Assembly (NCBI GenBank): GCA_951640165.1
Contig: OX621252.1
Span: 28,293,934 to 28,357,933, forward strand
Direction: 5' to 3'
Length of the DNA: 64,000 nucleotides
DNA from: Pseudoips prasinana
Taxonomy: Eukaryota > Arthropoda > Insecta > Lepidoptera > Nolidae
The notes under the pieces were generated by a model that did not search any database, was not told the origin of the DNA, and worked only from the letters and a program-made list of their open reading frames with translations. Below, one piece after another: positions 31,345 through 41,703 of the stretch; position 1 is the stretch's first letter; each line of letters begins with the position of its first letter. The position numbers were made by a program, and so were the translations under genes.

Positions 31345-31845
31345 ATATAGACTCACGCTTATTTCCCAGAGGGGTAGGCAGAGACAATGGATTTCCATTT
31401 GTCACGATATTTGCACATCTCTTTTATCTCGTTTACTGCCATTATATTCTTCATACATACTCGCCAGTTTAAGGTACTTCTAACCTGGTCTTTCTTGAGA
31501 CTATCTCCGTCATGGTCAGATAATGTTTTACGAGGTCTTCCCTTACTGGTTGAACCATTCACATAGCCCAGGTATACCTCTTTTGTCAATCTTCTTTCGT
31601 TCATCCTTTCTAAATTTTCTAAACCATATTAGCATACATTTTTCAATCCTTGTGACTACATTCTCTTCCATACCACAATGCTCCCTTACATCAGTATTTC
31701 GTATTCCGCCTCTCAAAATCACACCACACATACTTCTAAGAGCTCTCATTTCCACTGTATTTATTCTACTTTCATTATTTTTCTTCCATACCCACCTTTC
31801 ACTTTCACCTGAAACCTGTGCTAAAATATAAGTTTCAAGAATTTC
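31345..31845 (-). pseudogene. LINE-K 3' end (longest minus copy)
   Basis: On minus: MRALRSMCGVILRGGIRNTD, ENVVTRIEKCML, then [36 protein letters not shown] and VSAYPSG before the stop; two frames are needed. This gives the order of the family's polyprotein C-terminus. It ends in the TATG tail near 31345. Confidence 0.8.
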
Positions 31846-31849
31846 AAAC

Positions 31850-32555
31850 TCATTATTTATATAAATCTCTGTAGTAACTAAATTAAATGTCAGTACGATA
31901 CAGTGGGCCCAAGAGCTGCACTAAATCTAACCCCGCCTGTTCAGACAGAGGTAGTTCCACTCAATATTAAATCTAGTATATCAGAAAAGGAATAAAGTTA
32001 GTGAAACAGCGGGGCAAGCGACTTGCAATTTATTGTTCTACCTTCAATTGTGGAATTGTTGAGTTGGACAATTTTCGTACATTACTGTTGCTTATGATTT
32101 ATTTACTTTTTATCGATTAGCATGTTCACTAGGTGTAAGGCTTCAGTCTTGAAACTCAATTGACAGGGCGGTTGGGTTAGTGGTTAAGTATTACTTATGT
32201 CATGGCTCTTGTACCGAGTACCAATGGGTACTGTTAACAAAGTTGAAGTACACCGACAACTACCCTCTTAAATAATCCCTTTTATTGTCCATTCCGTGGT
32301 TGTCTGGGAGAGATCACATGTTAGTGATAAGACCGCTAATTGTATACTTTTTAATTATATGCTCCTGTAATGTATGATTTTAATAATGGTGTACAATAAA
32401 AAGTTAATCTATCTATCTATCAGACATCGCCTCCCTCTCCATATTGGAGGGAAGGAAACCACCCAACCCACATGACCACCGCAAGCAATAACACACAATC
32501 TATCTTTATTACACCAAATACATGATTATGAAAGAATAACGAGTGTATCGTATAG
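31850..32555. other. Unassigned DNA
   Basis: A segment at about 32015-32090 (CAATTTATTGTTCTACCTTC, GTGGAATTGTTGAGTTGGAC) resembles about 30825-30895 and 39090-39150, suggesting another small repeat group. CTATCTATCTAT occurs at 32408. Confidence 0.35.
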
Positions 32556-32559
32556 TACT

Positions 32560-32755
32560 TTGACGAATATGTAAATGAGTAGTGGTTAGTAGTGTATGAC
32601 GTAGGCTCGATTCCCCGCCAGGACAAATCTTTGTGTTGCGAGCACGATCATTTGTTTTACGTCTGGGTGTAATTTATCTACAATATGTATGAATTTAGAA
32701 ATATATACATGTAAGTATGTTTATCAGTTCTATGGTTGCTAAAGTAAAATAGAGC
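32560..32755 (+). mobile_element. SINE-D copy 3, not interrupted
   Basis: Head with AGTAGTGGTTAGTAGTG and CTCGATTCCCCGCC, then GTCTGGGTGTAATTTATCTA and the 3' part. It shows the empty site where copies 1 and 2 carry Helitrons. Confidence 0.65.
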
Positions 32756-32759
32756 CTGC

Positions 32760-32905
32760 ACTACTGTACGAACATATAATAGACGGACACAAATTACATC
32801 CAGACTCAGAACAATTATGGGTCAAACAAATAGTTGGCTCAATCCCGCGACACAACACTGCGACGCAACACTATTTTGGCCGCTGCGTAACACGTGCAGT
32901 GTCTT
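32760..32905 (-). mobile_element. SINE-E copy 3
   Basis: CATATAATAGACGGACACAA, CATCCAGACTCAGAACAA and TTGGCCGCTGCGTAACACGT match SINE-E1; box B is degraded. Confidence 0.65.
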
Positions 32906-33008
32906 GTCGTAACTTTTTATGACACCCACGTGATGGCAGCAATTTTTTTATATACCAGAAACCATGTGACCCCATAGCAGACACCTATATTTCTAAGGAA
33001 TATATTCT

Positions 33009-33177
33009 TCTACTATATAAAAATAAGTCGGGTTTTCCTTCCTGACGCTATAACTCCAGAACGCACGAACCGATTTCCACGGTTTTCCATTCGTTGGAAA
33101 GGTCTCGGGCTCCGTGAGGTTTATAGCAAAGAAAATTTATAAAATTTAACGCGGGTAACACCGCGGGGCACAGCCAG
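33009..33177 (+). mobile_element. Non-autonomous Helitron, type 2
   Basis: It starts TCTACTATATAAAAATAAGT and ends GCGGGGCACAGCCAG (CTAG mutated to CCAG). It matches the inverted copy at 17009-17182 almost throughout. Confidence 0.75.
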
Positions 33178-33179
33178 TA

Positions 33180-33520
33180 TTATATACGTATAACGATGAC
33201 ATTAATCCCAATGATCATAAACCTAGATTTGTGTCTACTTATTTGATCTCTGTCTACCTTTTCAAGAGAAAATCGTAAATCTAAGTTATGAAGAGAGAGG
33301 CCTATTGAGAAGTTTCGGATTAAGGCCACGGTACTCGGTCAAAGTTTGGAACGTATAACTCATTCAAGAGTTGGATGAACGATCGCTCTTTGTATATCAA
33401 TACTGTATATTCTTAGTAGATTTTTCTAACAACTGTATTGATCTGTGTCCATTAATGGCAGAGCTTAGTTATAAATAAAACCCACATACTGATTGTAACA
33501 GTAATAATAATAATTATATA
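33180..33520. other. Unassigned DNA
   Basis: No supported feature. Confidence 0.4.
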
Positions 33521-33524
33521 ATAT

Positions 33525-33789
33525 CTAGGGACAATGTCACACAGATCATCCTAGCCCCAAACTAAGTAAAGCTTGTACTATGGGTTCTGGTACCCATAGT
33601 ACAAGCTTTGCTTGCAACGATATACATACTTATATAGATAGATAAATACTTATATACATAGAAAACATCCATGACTCAGAAACAAATATTCGTGCTCATC
33701 ACACAAATATTTGCACTTACCAGGATTCGAACCCAGGACCACCAGCTTCGTAAGCAGGAGCACTACCAACTAGGCTACGGTGACCGTCA
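33525..33789 (-). mobile_element. SINE-B copy 4 with an internal inverted duplication
   Basis: The minus strand shows the SINE-B head (TAGCCTAGTTGGTAGTGCTC, GGGTTCGAATCCTGG) and 3' block. Inside, 33568-33585 is inverted at 33591-33609 (AAAGCTTGTACTATGGGT arms, 5-base loop), which other copies lack. Confidence 0.82.
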
Positions 33790-33794
33790 ATACA

Positions 33795-34065
33795 GTGAAT
33801 TTTCTTTTACGTGCGTTATATTTTATGTTTATCTTCATCTTATCACGATATTGATAATTATTAAATACTCTTATAAAAGAATATACCAATTACCTAACAA
33901 CCTGTATGATTCTTTGAATCAAACAATGTTTAACATAAAATAATTATTGAATATTTATTCAATCCTAGTTTTTTTATTATTAACTATGATTTTATTTAGT
34001 AATTTTAGCATTTTAAACATGCTATAATGAAAACAATTTTTCATAAATCTTTAAAATGAATTGTA
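33795..34065. other. AT-rich DNA with no supported feature
   Basis: No repeat or coding motif recognised. Confidence 0.4.
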
Positions 34066-34069
34066 TAAA

Positions 34070-34150
34070 TTTAAGTGCGGGTGGGAATCGAACGGACGAC
34101 TACGGGGTATCCGGCCCCATGTGCGTCAACCGCTCCGCCACCGCACCGTG
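34070..34150 (-). mobile_element. tRNA-like sequence, probable SINE head
   Basis: On the minus strand GGTGCGGTGGCGGAGCGGTT (box A-like) and GTCCGTTCGATTCCCACCC (box B) are about 40 bases apart. A true tRNA gene is unlikely: I cannot close the acceptor stem and T-rich terminators are not placed. Confidence 0.5.
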
Positions 34151-34154
34151 GTTC

Positions 34155-34955
34155 TGAGACTTGAATTTAAACAATCCATTCAAAATAATTATGTAAACTG
34201 CTTTAAAGTAAATATATATGGGGCCATTTTGAAAGCATTCGTTATCGTGTTTTCCACTTTTCCGGTTAAGACCTTTGTTTTTAACGATGAACAAAAAAAG
34301 ACAGATTGCTTAACATATAAGGTAAAACCAGAAGAGATGGACCAGCGGGTTAGACGGACCATCATAATTTCTACCAAACTACTAAATTTATTTAAGCTGG
34401 CAACACTTACGCCTACTTGTCAACCTGTGCTTAAAATGAGACTATTCGTTTTTGTCTTGTTAAATACGTGTTAAAAGGTTTTGGAAGCGTGTTTTTTTGT
34501 GTAGGTGTTTTAAATACAAGGTTTCTGTGTTAGTATGTTTATGAAATGCAAAAATATTAATAGTTACTAAGTATATCACTGAATTATATATTAGTTATTA
34601 AGAAATAAAAAAGATATTCAAGTAGGAAAAAATGTGGTCCATCTCTCCTGGTTTTTTCGGTTCGAATAGTTAACAATATAAACATACCACATTACTTCAT
34701 ATGATTTGTCACAGTTTAAGAACAAATACAGTTAAACCGTATCTCTAAATTCCAAATAACAATATAATTCTAATAGAAAGCAAAAACATTGTAAGCGAAC
34801 CCGGAAACGCTAAATAAATGGTCTCATCTATCAATCCAAATAAGATCCGTTTGATGGATTGAAGACGCTACTATTTACTTTTATAAGACTGATAGGACAA
34901 GTAAATTAAATAAACTTCCAATAACCATCCCATTTACTTCTAAAAAACATTGAAT
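34155..34955. other. Unassigned DNA
   Basis: A 137-codon plus ORF (34061-34474) overlaps the tRNA-like head and has no recognisable domain; I do not call it a gene. Confidence 0.35.
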
Positions 34956-34959
34956 AAAT

Positions 34960-35050
34960 AAATATCTATCTCACTGCCATCTGATACCAAAGTAGGCAAA
35001 GCCTGTAATGTAGCGACCAGGTAACTGCTAAACATACCTATATATTTCTA
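34960..35050 (-). mobile_element. SINE-D 3' fragment
   Basis: TATCTCACTGCCATCTGATA, CCTGTAATGTAGCGACCAGG and CTAAACATACCTATATATTT follow the SINE-D 3' part. Confidence 0.55.
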
Positions 35051-35054
35051 AATA

Positions 35055-35240
35055 CATATATATGAGTGGAATTGAAGGCCTTTGGTATAGAAAGGTTATC
35101 GCGTGTCGAAGATGAACCGGAAGACGCAGCGTGGTAGGCCCCCTACAAGATGGATCTTGTGAGGGTCGCTAGAAACCGCTGGATGTGGGTACCGCAGCAC
35201 CGGCAATTGTATGGATCTTTGAGTGAGGCCTTTGTTTTAA
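35055..35240 (+). mobile_element. RTE 3' fragment
   Basis: GAACCGGAAGACGCAGCGTG, AGGCCCCCTACAAGATGG and GATCTTGTGAGGGTCGCT match the RTE C-terminal coding end; it breaks before the tail. Confidence 0.7.
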
Positions 35241-35319
35241 ATGATTAATAAATTACATGATTGATGTAAGAGAGCGTGGTGGTTTATTTTTTTTTTTTTT
35301 GACCTGACGCTACAGTTAG

Positions 35320-35475
35320 CCTAGGCTTTCACTGCTTCACCGGACTATAGAGGCGAGCAGAGGGCTCAAGCCGTCTAGCAATTAAGTAACCCGCGCCGGA
35401 GGGCACCCCCTGTGGGGTTCGAACCTCGACTCTGGGCGATTACTGGCGGAGAGAGGGCAAGATCATCATTTTAGG
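35320..35475 (+). repeat. GC-rich repeat fragment
   Basis: TTCACCGGACTATAGAGGCG and GGGCTCAAGC match 25140-25190 inverted. The TGTGGGGTTCGAACC block also occurs in similar form at 17780. Confidence 0.45.
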
Positions 35476-35499
35476 GAGTTTTGTGCAACTTTCGCTCTA

Positions 35500-35700
35500 C
35501 GTTAATGACATGACGCGGCCCCCGTCCGCGTTGAGGGGGCTTTTTATCGATACGATATGCAAACTAAGGGACATGGAGGGCTTTGGTGATCGCGACGCGT
35601 TCGCGGTCGTACTCTCGTCCAGCTTGTATAATAAGCCGTTGTGCCAGACCCTGTCGAATGCTTTAGCTACGTCGAAAAAGAGTGCTCCTGTGTGGCAACC
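35500..35700 (-). pseudogene. Jockey-like reverse transcriptase fragment
   Basis: The minus strand reads [20 protein letters not shown] then YKLDES, the reverse transcriptase block around the first catalytic Asp in Jockey-type elements. It is truncated on both sides and joined to LINE-K at about 35715. Confidence 0.7.
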
Positions 35701-35717
35701 ATGCCGGGCAGCGTTGT

Positions 35718-36055
35718 GGTGTGAAAGAGGATGTAGTCACAAAGATTGAAAAAGGAATGCTGAGATGGGTTGGCCATTTAGAGAGGATGAATGAAAGAAG
35801 ATTGACCAAAGAAGTATACCTGGCCTGTGTAAATGGAACAACTGGAAGGGGAAGACCTCGTCGAACAATATCTGACCAAATTGGAGACGTTCTTAAGAAA
35901 GGGCAGGTCAGAAGTACCCTAAACCGGCGAGTATGTATGAAGAATATAATGACAGTAATGGAGGCAAAAGACGTGTACAAAGATCGTGACAAATGGAAAA
36001 CCGTTGTCTCTGCCTACCCCTCTGGGAAACAGGCGTGAGTCTATGTATGTATATA
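35718..36055 (+). pseudogene. LINE-K 3' end (best-preserved frame)
   Basis: Continuous frame: [80 protein letters not shown] and [10 protein letters not shown], then stop and TATG tail. About 105 residues of the C-terminal region of a non-LTR polyprotein are kept; the catalytic domains are missing. Confidence 0.82.
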
Positions 36056-36185
36056 TAAATTACATCCAGACATAGAATGTCTAATCGTGCTCATTACTGA
36101 AAGATTTATCTTTGGAGGGGGTCGAAGCCACGACCTCTGGCTTAGGAGTAAGTGTCATTAACAAGTAGACCAAAGAGCCAATCAA
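36056..36185 (-). mobile_element. SINE-D head fragment
   Basis: TTACATCCAGACATAGAATG through ACAAGTAGACCAAAGAGCCA matches the SINE-D head. It starts right at the LINE-K tail. Confidence 0.55.
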
Positions 36186-36225
36186 ATATTAATATCTTTA
36201 TCTTTTTTCTACATTAGGAAACAAA

Positions 36226-36312
36226 TTTCTGTGTCGCGGTGTACTTTACTAACAAATAATTGACGGACACAAAGCACACACGGACTCAAAACAACTACTT
36301 ATGGGTCACTCA
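36226..36312 (-). mobile_element. SINE-E fragment
   Basis: CTGTGTCGCGGTGTACTTTA and TTGACGGACACAAAGCACAC keep the SINE-E 3' body; the head is missing. Confidence 0.5.
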
Positions 36313-36393
36313 TGGTCATTTATTTTAAACTTAATATAAATAATACTATTGTATTTACTATTGGGAGCACTACTACTAAGTTTAGATTATTAG

Positions 36394-36752
36394 TAATAAT
36401 AATAATGTCCTCCTAGCCGAATTTCGACCACGGCCGCCATTCTCAACAGAGATTAGCCATCTGCGCGGGACATATTATAGTGCTCAAGTGTGTGCGCAAA
36501 CACAGGAGCACTTTCTATTCCATCACTCTCATGATCCGATGGGACGCCTAGCGACACGACCGGAAAGAGGTCAAGTACAGGACCGACAGCTTTACGTGCT
36601 CTCCGAGGCACGGGGGTATAATACCGCCAACTCCCAGACTTCGGGCTGATGCTGAGAAATTTTTCATTTTACAGAAAAGTCCCAAAATCACTTTTGTCCC
36701 GACCCGGGATTTGAACCCAGGACCTCGTTATCTGCGGGTGAACATTATTATT
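36394..36752 (-). mobile_element. SINE-A copy 5, 5'-truncated
   Basis: Body and ATT tail are near-consensus, but on the minus strand the sequence starts at the box B side (GGGTTCAAATCCCGGG) and box A is absent. Confidence 0.78.
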
Positions 36753-36784
36753 AGTAGTAAGTAACTATCTCCTACATATCTTAC

Positions 36785-37055
36785 ATCATCATCATCATCA
36801 TATCAGCCGAAAGATGTCCATAGCTGGACAAAGGCCTCCCCCAAGAAACTCCACAATAGCTAGTTCTGCGCTACCCACATTCAGCGGCTTCCCGCGACCC
36901 TTGCAAGATCGTCGGACCTTGTCTTGCCTTGAGGGCCTTCCCACGCTGCGTCTTCTGGTTCATGGTCGCCACTCGAGAACCTTTCTGCCCCATCGGCCGT
37001 CGGTTCTACGAGCTATGTGCCCAGCCCACTGCCACTATACATACTGTACGGTGTG
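36785..37055 (-). mobile_element. RTE 3' fragment with ATG tail
   Basis: CATCATCATCATCATATCAG at the left is the complement of the RTE 3' tail; CGTCTTCTGGTTCATGGTCG and CTACGAGCTATGTGCCCAG follow the C-terminal coding end. Confidence 0.78.
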
Positions 37056-37059
37056 TAAG

Positions 37060-38160
37060 CCGTTCATTAAATGTCAGTGCAATTAAATGTATGTAAAATG
37101 TCAGTGAATGTTCCACGGGATGAATCGAAATGAAAATGCAAGTCGTCCGAATCAAATCACGTCTTTATGAACACTAATATGAAAAATGTATGAAAATGTT
37201 CTGCTACATGTCATTGCACTAAGTACCAAATGTAGGTTGCGATCAAAGTGCAACGACGCGGGCCTTTTCTAACATAATTTGCTAAATAAACATTAAAATG
37301 TGCACCGTACACATACTACTCCTAATTCTCTACAAAACATAGTTGTTTGAACTATCAAAGAACTCGTTATAATTATATAGCGGTCCTGTATAATTATAAC
37401 GAGTTATTATTGTATTATACCTGTTTTAGTAATTAATTGTAGCTTGTAACCTATGCTCTGTAGATGGCGTGTTTATTTCAGACTCAGTATAATTATCATT
37501 TAATATTATACCGAATCCACTTATTTATGAACGGATAGTCAAACAGCCAAAATGTCAGGTATTCAGTTTTCAGTGAAAATCTTTATTGCAAAGAGAATGT
37601 GCATCATACACCTTTAATTATTTCCTCCCAATGTTGTGTGTGTTTAACATTTGGTCGATGTCCTACACGCTTTGTGTATGCTCGAAGTACACGCTAGGTA
37701 AGAGTCTATTAAGACTTCATAATGTAGCCTTCCCAAACGTTTTCTTTTTATTTATGTATTTATTTTATTTATTTTGATAAGAAACAAACGGTCATACAGA
37801 AAAACTTAAATATTTCATTTTTTACTTAAAGACCTATAGTTTCCTCATGGATTAACAAAGTATTAGTTGATGAGCTAAGTTCTAAGTTACTTATGAAATT
37901 TAAAAAGGTTATACCTACTAAAGACAAAAACATTTTTTCAATGATGTTACTGTACAACAGAAAACATCAATGTCTGCTAGTTTTTCGCTATTATTATAAA
38001 GTTCACAGGCACGCCTTACAAACATGTTCTTACAATAACAGGTTCTACTTTTGGGGATAGAAAATAAATCTTTTTTACGGCATTGACGCTCTTGTCCACG
38101 AGGTACTCTAAAAGAAATGCTATGCAGAAGCGAAGGGGCATTATTATGCCAAATTCCAAT
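37060..38160. other. Unassigned DNA with one small perfect hairpin
   Basis: Apart from the hairpin at 37361-37405 there are no recognisable elements. Confidence 0.35.
37361..37405. repeat. Perfect 17-bp inverted repeat, 11-base loop
   Basis: AACTCGTTATAATTATA at 37361-37377 is exactly inverted at 37389-37405. Confidence 0.85.
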
Positions 38161-38162
38161 TT

Positions 38163-38515
38163 TTTTTCAATAATATAAATAAAATAAAATAAAAAAGGTT
38201 TTTATGCACGTAGACTTTAAAAAAGCGCTTGTAAATAGTCAGAACATGTTTGTAGTAATATAGTTGTATACATTATTATTTCTAGTAACATAGATATTTA
38301 GGTACACATTGTATGAAAACATTTATAACATTTATTTTATTATAGCATTGATATTTAGCTAGCTCGTATCAAGTTATTGTCAAGAGATTATGTTTAATTA
38401 TCTAGTTTAAGTCTAATATTTTTACTACATATTGTCAATGGTTTTGTCTAAATTAAGGTATTATTATTATGACGGACCTTCTGCTAATAACGACGGTCGC
38501 GCTTTAATGCTACCA
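38163..38515 (-). repeat. Repeat H copy 3
   Basis: On the minus strand it contains AAGCGCGACCGTCGTTATTA and ends GAATAAAAACC, as copies 1 and 2. The 5' GC-rich block is cut. Confidence 0.7.
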
Positions 38516-38639
38516 TAATGTAATAAATATCGAAACCATTTATTTATGAACTGTTTGTTAAACATCAAAAATGTCACGTATCTTTTTCTGTGAAAAGTCG
38601 TTATTGCAAAGATAATATTCATCAATCATCATCATAATT

Positions 38640-38897
38640 TGCTAAGTTATAAATCTATTGTTTAATTTATTGTAATATACTAGTTATTTTCTTATTTGTT
38701 TAAATTTCCTATTTGAATGGCTTTAAATTGTATTTACTCTTTTGGCTTTATACTATTATATTTTACTTATATAACCATAATTGGTGCATGTTGTCTTAGC
38801 CTGTAAGTAATTGTCGCACTTATAAACTTACTAATAAGCAAGTATAACTTTAAATGTATTGTGTGAACAATTGTTGGCTAACCTAAATAAATAAAAA
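38640..38897 (+). repeat. Probable LINE 3' UTR with A-rich tail
   Basis: An AT-rich region ends CTAACCTAAATAAATAAAAA before the RTE fragment; this is the form of a polyadenylated non-LTR end. No coding part is visible. Confidence 0.4.
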
Positions 38898-38904
38898 ATC
38901 ATCA

Positions 38905-38960
38905 TATCAGCTAAAATACGTTTACCGCTGGACATTGGCTCCGCCTAAAGATGTCCACAT
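38905..38960 (-). mobile_element. RTE 3' terminus fragment
   Basis: CATATCAGCTAAAATACGTT and CCGCTGGACATTGGCTCCGC match the complement of the RTE end, decayed. Confidence 0.5.
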
Positions 38961-39196
38961 TTTCTGGTCTGTTTTGTACTGTGAATGTTTACTAAAGATT
39001 CAAAGATAAATAAAACAAATGAAGCATGGTATATTAACTCAAGGCATAATCTGGAAGCAACGTGCAACCGTCAGCTGCGTTCGACACAATTTATGTTCCG
39101 TCTAGAACTGTCAATTGTGGAATTACTGAGGCGTACATTTTGCAAATCTTGAGTTCCGTTTATGGTTATATAAAACAAGCGACAATAACATAATAT

Positions 39197-39690
39197 TATT
39201 TACACACGGGCATGTGATCTCAAACTATGCAGAGATTGTAGTAAACCTGATAACTGATGTACTACATATCCTACTTTTCTTTTGGAAATACATACTTATA
39301 TTGATAACTGCTAGTTCCACCGGTTAGTTGTTAATTATATTGCATATTTATAATTTACTAAGTAAAGTTCAAACCTAGTAAAACGTGGGAGGTCAATAAG
39401 TAATATTGAAAAGCAAAATTTACGTTTAAAGACATTTATTTTCTTTAAAAGAATTTACAATAATTCACTTACAGAGAAATACAATGATAGGTACAAAAAA
39501 ATAATTTATTGATTCAAATTCTTAATGTCTCTTGGCTTGTTTCTTTTTTAAATACATACTCCTGTTGTATATTACACCCAGACTCAGAATAAATAGACAT
39601 GTTCATGCACACAAAAATCTGTCCTGGGTAGGAATTGAACCTACGACCTGCGGCATACAAAGCAAGCATTTACCAACCACTGGCCCGTCG
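39197..39690 (-). mobile_element. SINE-C copy, split by a 253-bp insert
   Basis: 3' part at 39205-39296 and head with body at 39550-39690 (TTACACCCAGACTCAGAATA, GGAATTGAACCTACGACC). The direct repeat AAATACATACT flanks the insert. Confidence 0.7.
39297..39549. mobile_element. Unclassified insertion with 11-bp target duplication
   Basis: AAATACATACT occurs at 39286-39296 and 39550-39560. The insert is AT-rich, with no inverted ends, hairpin or poly(A) that I can place, and matches nothing else in the window. Confidence 0.55.
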
Positions 39691-39849
39691 TGGGCTTATG
39701 CATTTTGTTTTTCTTTTTTATTCAATAATTAAATAGATTTAATGTATTCAGTAAAAAAGGGACCAGTATTCAGATTTTTTATTAAATTGTACTTGGTGCT
39801 AAAATCTTTGTCGTTTCCCATTAGTTCTGAACTCTAACTATCACAGTTA

Positions 39850-40078
39850 GTTATTCTCACCGGCCCATAAGTTATCGGCGAAGCAAAGCGCATGGGCATG
39901 TGATTATTTTATAAATGGGTGACCCCCTAAAGTGGTTAATCTTACAATTAATTTCTGAGCGTCTCCATACTTTAAACAGCTGCTAGTAGCGATTGATAGG
40001 GCACATCAGAGGGCTACTGGACGACTTGAAAATCTCTAACACTAGGTAACCACTGCCCATACGATAAAGTAATCCCAT
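39850..40078 (+). mobile_element. 5S rRNA-derived SINE, copy 4
   Basis: CTCACCGGCCCATAAG, AAATGGGTGACCCCCT and CTGAGCGTCTCCATACTT keep the order of copy 3; GGTAACCACTGCCCATACGA closes the 3' end. Confidence 0.65.
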
Positions 40079-40079
40079 C

Positions 40080-40330
40080 CAAAATGTAAGTGCTTGGCAC
40101 TTGTTTGTGTAGTATTCTCCATTCATCCCGTTGTAGAGCCATCTCTTTTATTTCTTTATAATTGTCCACTTGTAATTTTGTTTAAGTTGATCAGTAAACT
40201 TTCTTCTCGGTCTTCCTCTCTTTCTCCTTGCGTCTATCTTCCCTTCTATTATATTTGTAATAAACTGGTCGTTTCGGTTTAGATGATAGGACAATCATCT
40301 TAGCCCATCTCGTTTCTATGTGTTTTAAAA
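40080..40330 (-). pseudogene. LINE C-terminal fragment, unassigned clade
   Basis: The minus strand reads RRKRGRPRRKFTDQLKQ, then a stop and KRWLYNGMNGEYYTNKCQ. The GRPR motif and downstream tryptophan-rich tail are typical of many arthropod LINE ends. Confidence 0.5.
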
Positions 40331-40334
40331 TAAA

Positions 40335-40655
40335 GTAAAGAACTTTAATTATTTGACCTTTTGTAAAACTCTAAGAGGGGAGTTCCTTTTGATAATTTCA
40401 ACGTTATATCAAAAATAACTCACATATTGTGAATATGATATTTAATCTTGATCATAAGTAAATAAAAATATCCATAAACCCATTACAATGAGACCTCATT
40501 CAGTTCCACTTAAATAAAAACGACGGGGGAGCGCAAAACAATAACACTTTCAAGATTATATTTCACTTTAACCTCGTTTATAAAACAAAATATATCAAAA
40601 GGATCTTCAACAAAGGAACTTTCAACACCGTAAAAGCAAATATAATACGTGTTAA
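40335..40655. other. AT-rich DNA with no supported feature
   Basis: No repeat or coding motif recognised. Confidence 0.4.
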
Positions 40656-41321
40656 ATTTTCTCATACACAAAAATTCAATAACTCTCACGTTTTTAGTGA
40701 AAAATACATGAACGGTAATTGAGTTTTCGAGTCTCGACGTCTCCGAGGTTGAAATTTAATAAGCCACAACGGGTGTTGAGTGCTAGTCATGTTAGGTTAC
40801 CGTGTGTTTAATGTTACTTATATTATTCACCTTACGCTTTTTAGGGTTCCGTAGCCGTGGCAAAAAACGGAACCCTTATAGATTCGTCATGTCTGTTTGT
40901 CTGTCCGTCCGTATGTCACAGCCACTTTTATCCGAAACTATAAGAGATGTACTGTTGAAACTTGGTAAGTAGATGTATTCTGTAAACCGCATTAAGATTT
41001 TCATACAAAAATAGAAAAATAACAATAATTTTGGGGGGTCGCCATACATAGAACTGAATATCAAAAAAAAGTTTTCATCGTACCCATACATGTGGGGTGT
41101 TTATGGATAGGTCTTCAAAAATGATATTGAGGTTTATAATATCATTTTTTTCTAAACTGACTACTTTGCACTAGTGATGTGCCGGATATCCGTATCCGTA
41201 TCCGCGGATATCCGAGGCAGAAGAAAGATTCGTATCCGTGTCCGTATCCGTTACTTTTTGGCGGATCTTTTACGGATCTATTTACCTTATTAATTTTAAA
41301 TTTATAGATAAAATTCTTTAA

Positions 41322-41452
41322 GGCGAAGGGTAAGGCTCACTAGCGACGCCAATTACCGAGATTCTGACGGTCCACAATTATTTAAAATAGATCTGGTTTA
41401 GTAGCTAACAATTTAAAGCAATTGGCGTCGCTAGTGCGCCTTACTCTTCGGC
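41322..41452. mobile_element. 131-bp MITE with TTAA target duplication, nested in the hAT element
   Basis: Arms of about 33 bp: GGCGAAGGGTAAGGCTCACT onward at the left and an inverted match ending CTTACTCTTCGGC at the right, with three or four mismatches. TTAA at 41318-41321 and 41453-41456. TTAA duplication is the piggyBac habit, but the terminal bases are not typical piggyBac CCC. Confidence 0.82.
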
Positions 41453-41508
41453 TTAAATAGGTGATTAGGTAGCAATAAAAATCTATTAAATTCAATACAG
41501 ATACTTTT

Positions 41509-41703
41509 TTATTGAATTATTATATGTTTTCTTTGTAAATGATTTTTTAAGGAAGTTGTACCTTTACCCTTACGAGAATACTTTCCATCACAAATTTTAC
41601 ACTTTGCACATTCATCATTTATTATCACAAAGTAATTCCAAATTACACTACTAAACTTCTTTGTAGACATTTTTTTAAACTCATGTACCAATAGCAAACA
41701 CAA
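41509..41703 (-). pseudogene. hAT transposase N-terminal remnant: BED zinc finger
   Basis: The 64-codon ORF holds one BED-type finger: the aromatic-rich start FSSVIWNYFVI, then CAKCKICDGKYSRKG and SLKNHLQRKHI, giving a Cys-x2-Cys ... His-x4-His-type arrangement. In autonomous hAT elements this domain binds the transposon ends, and the catalytic domain follows. Here nothing follows: the ORF ends a few residues after the finger and the rest of the transposase is deleted. The Met at 41703 is upstream of a second Met (STKKFSS) that may be the ancestral start. The remnant could be untranslated, or could encode a small DNA-binding peptide; the sequence alone does not decide. Confidence 0.75.

Noticed and set aside
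31523..31831. 102-codon plus-strand ORF
   Set aside because: Antisense to the LINE-K polyprotein tail.
34061..34474. 137-codon plus-strand ORF as a host gene
   Set aside because: It begins inside a tRNA-like SINE head, has no recognisable domain, and shows no sign of codon bias by eye.
39525..39550. Minus-strand KKKQAKRH followed by stop and AATAAA, suggesting a processed ribosomal protein pseudogene
   Set aside because: Eight residues of low complexity are too few; no poly(A) tail or further coding match follows.
41509..41703. Host BED-finger gene
   Set aside because: It lies wholly between hAT inverted ends and lacks any continuation.
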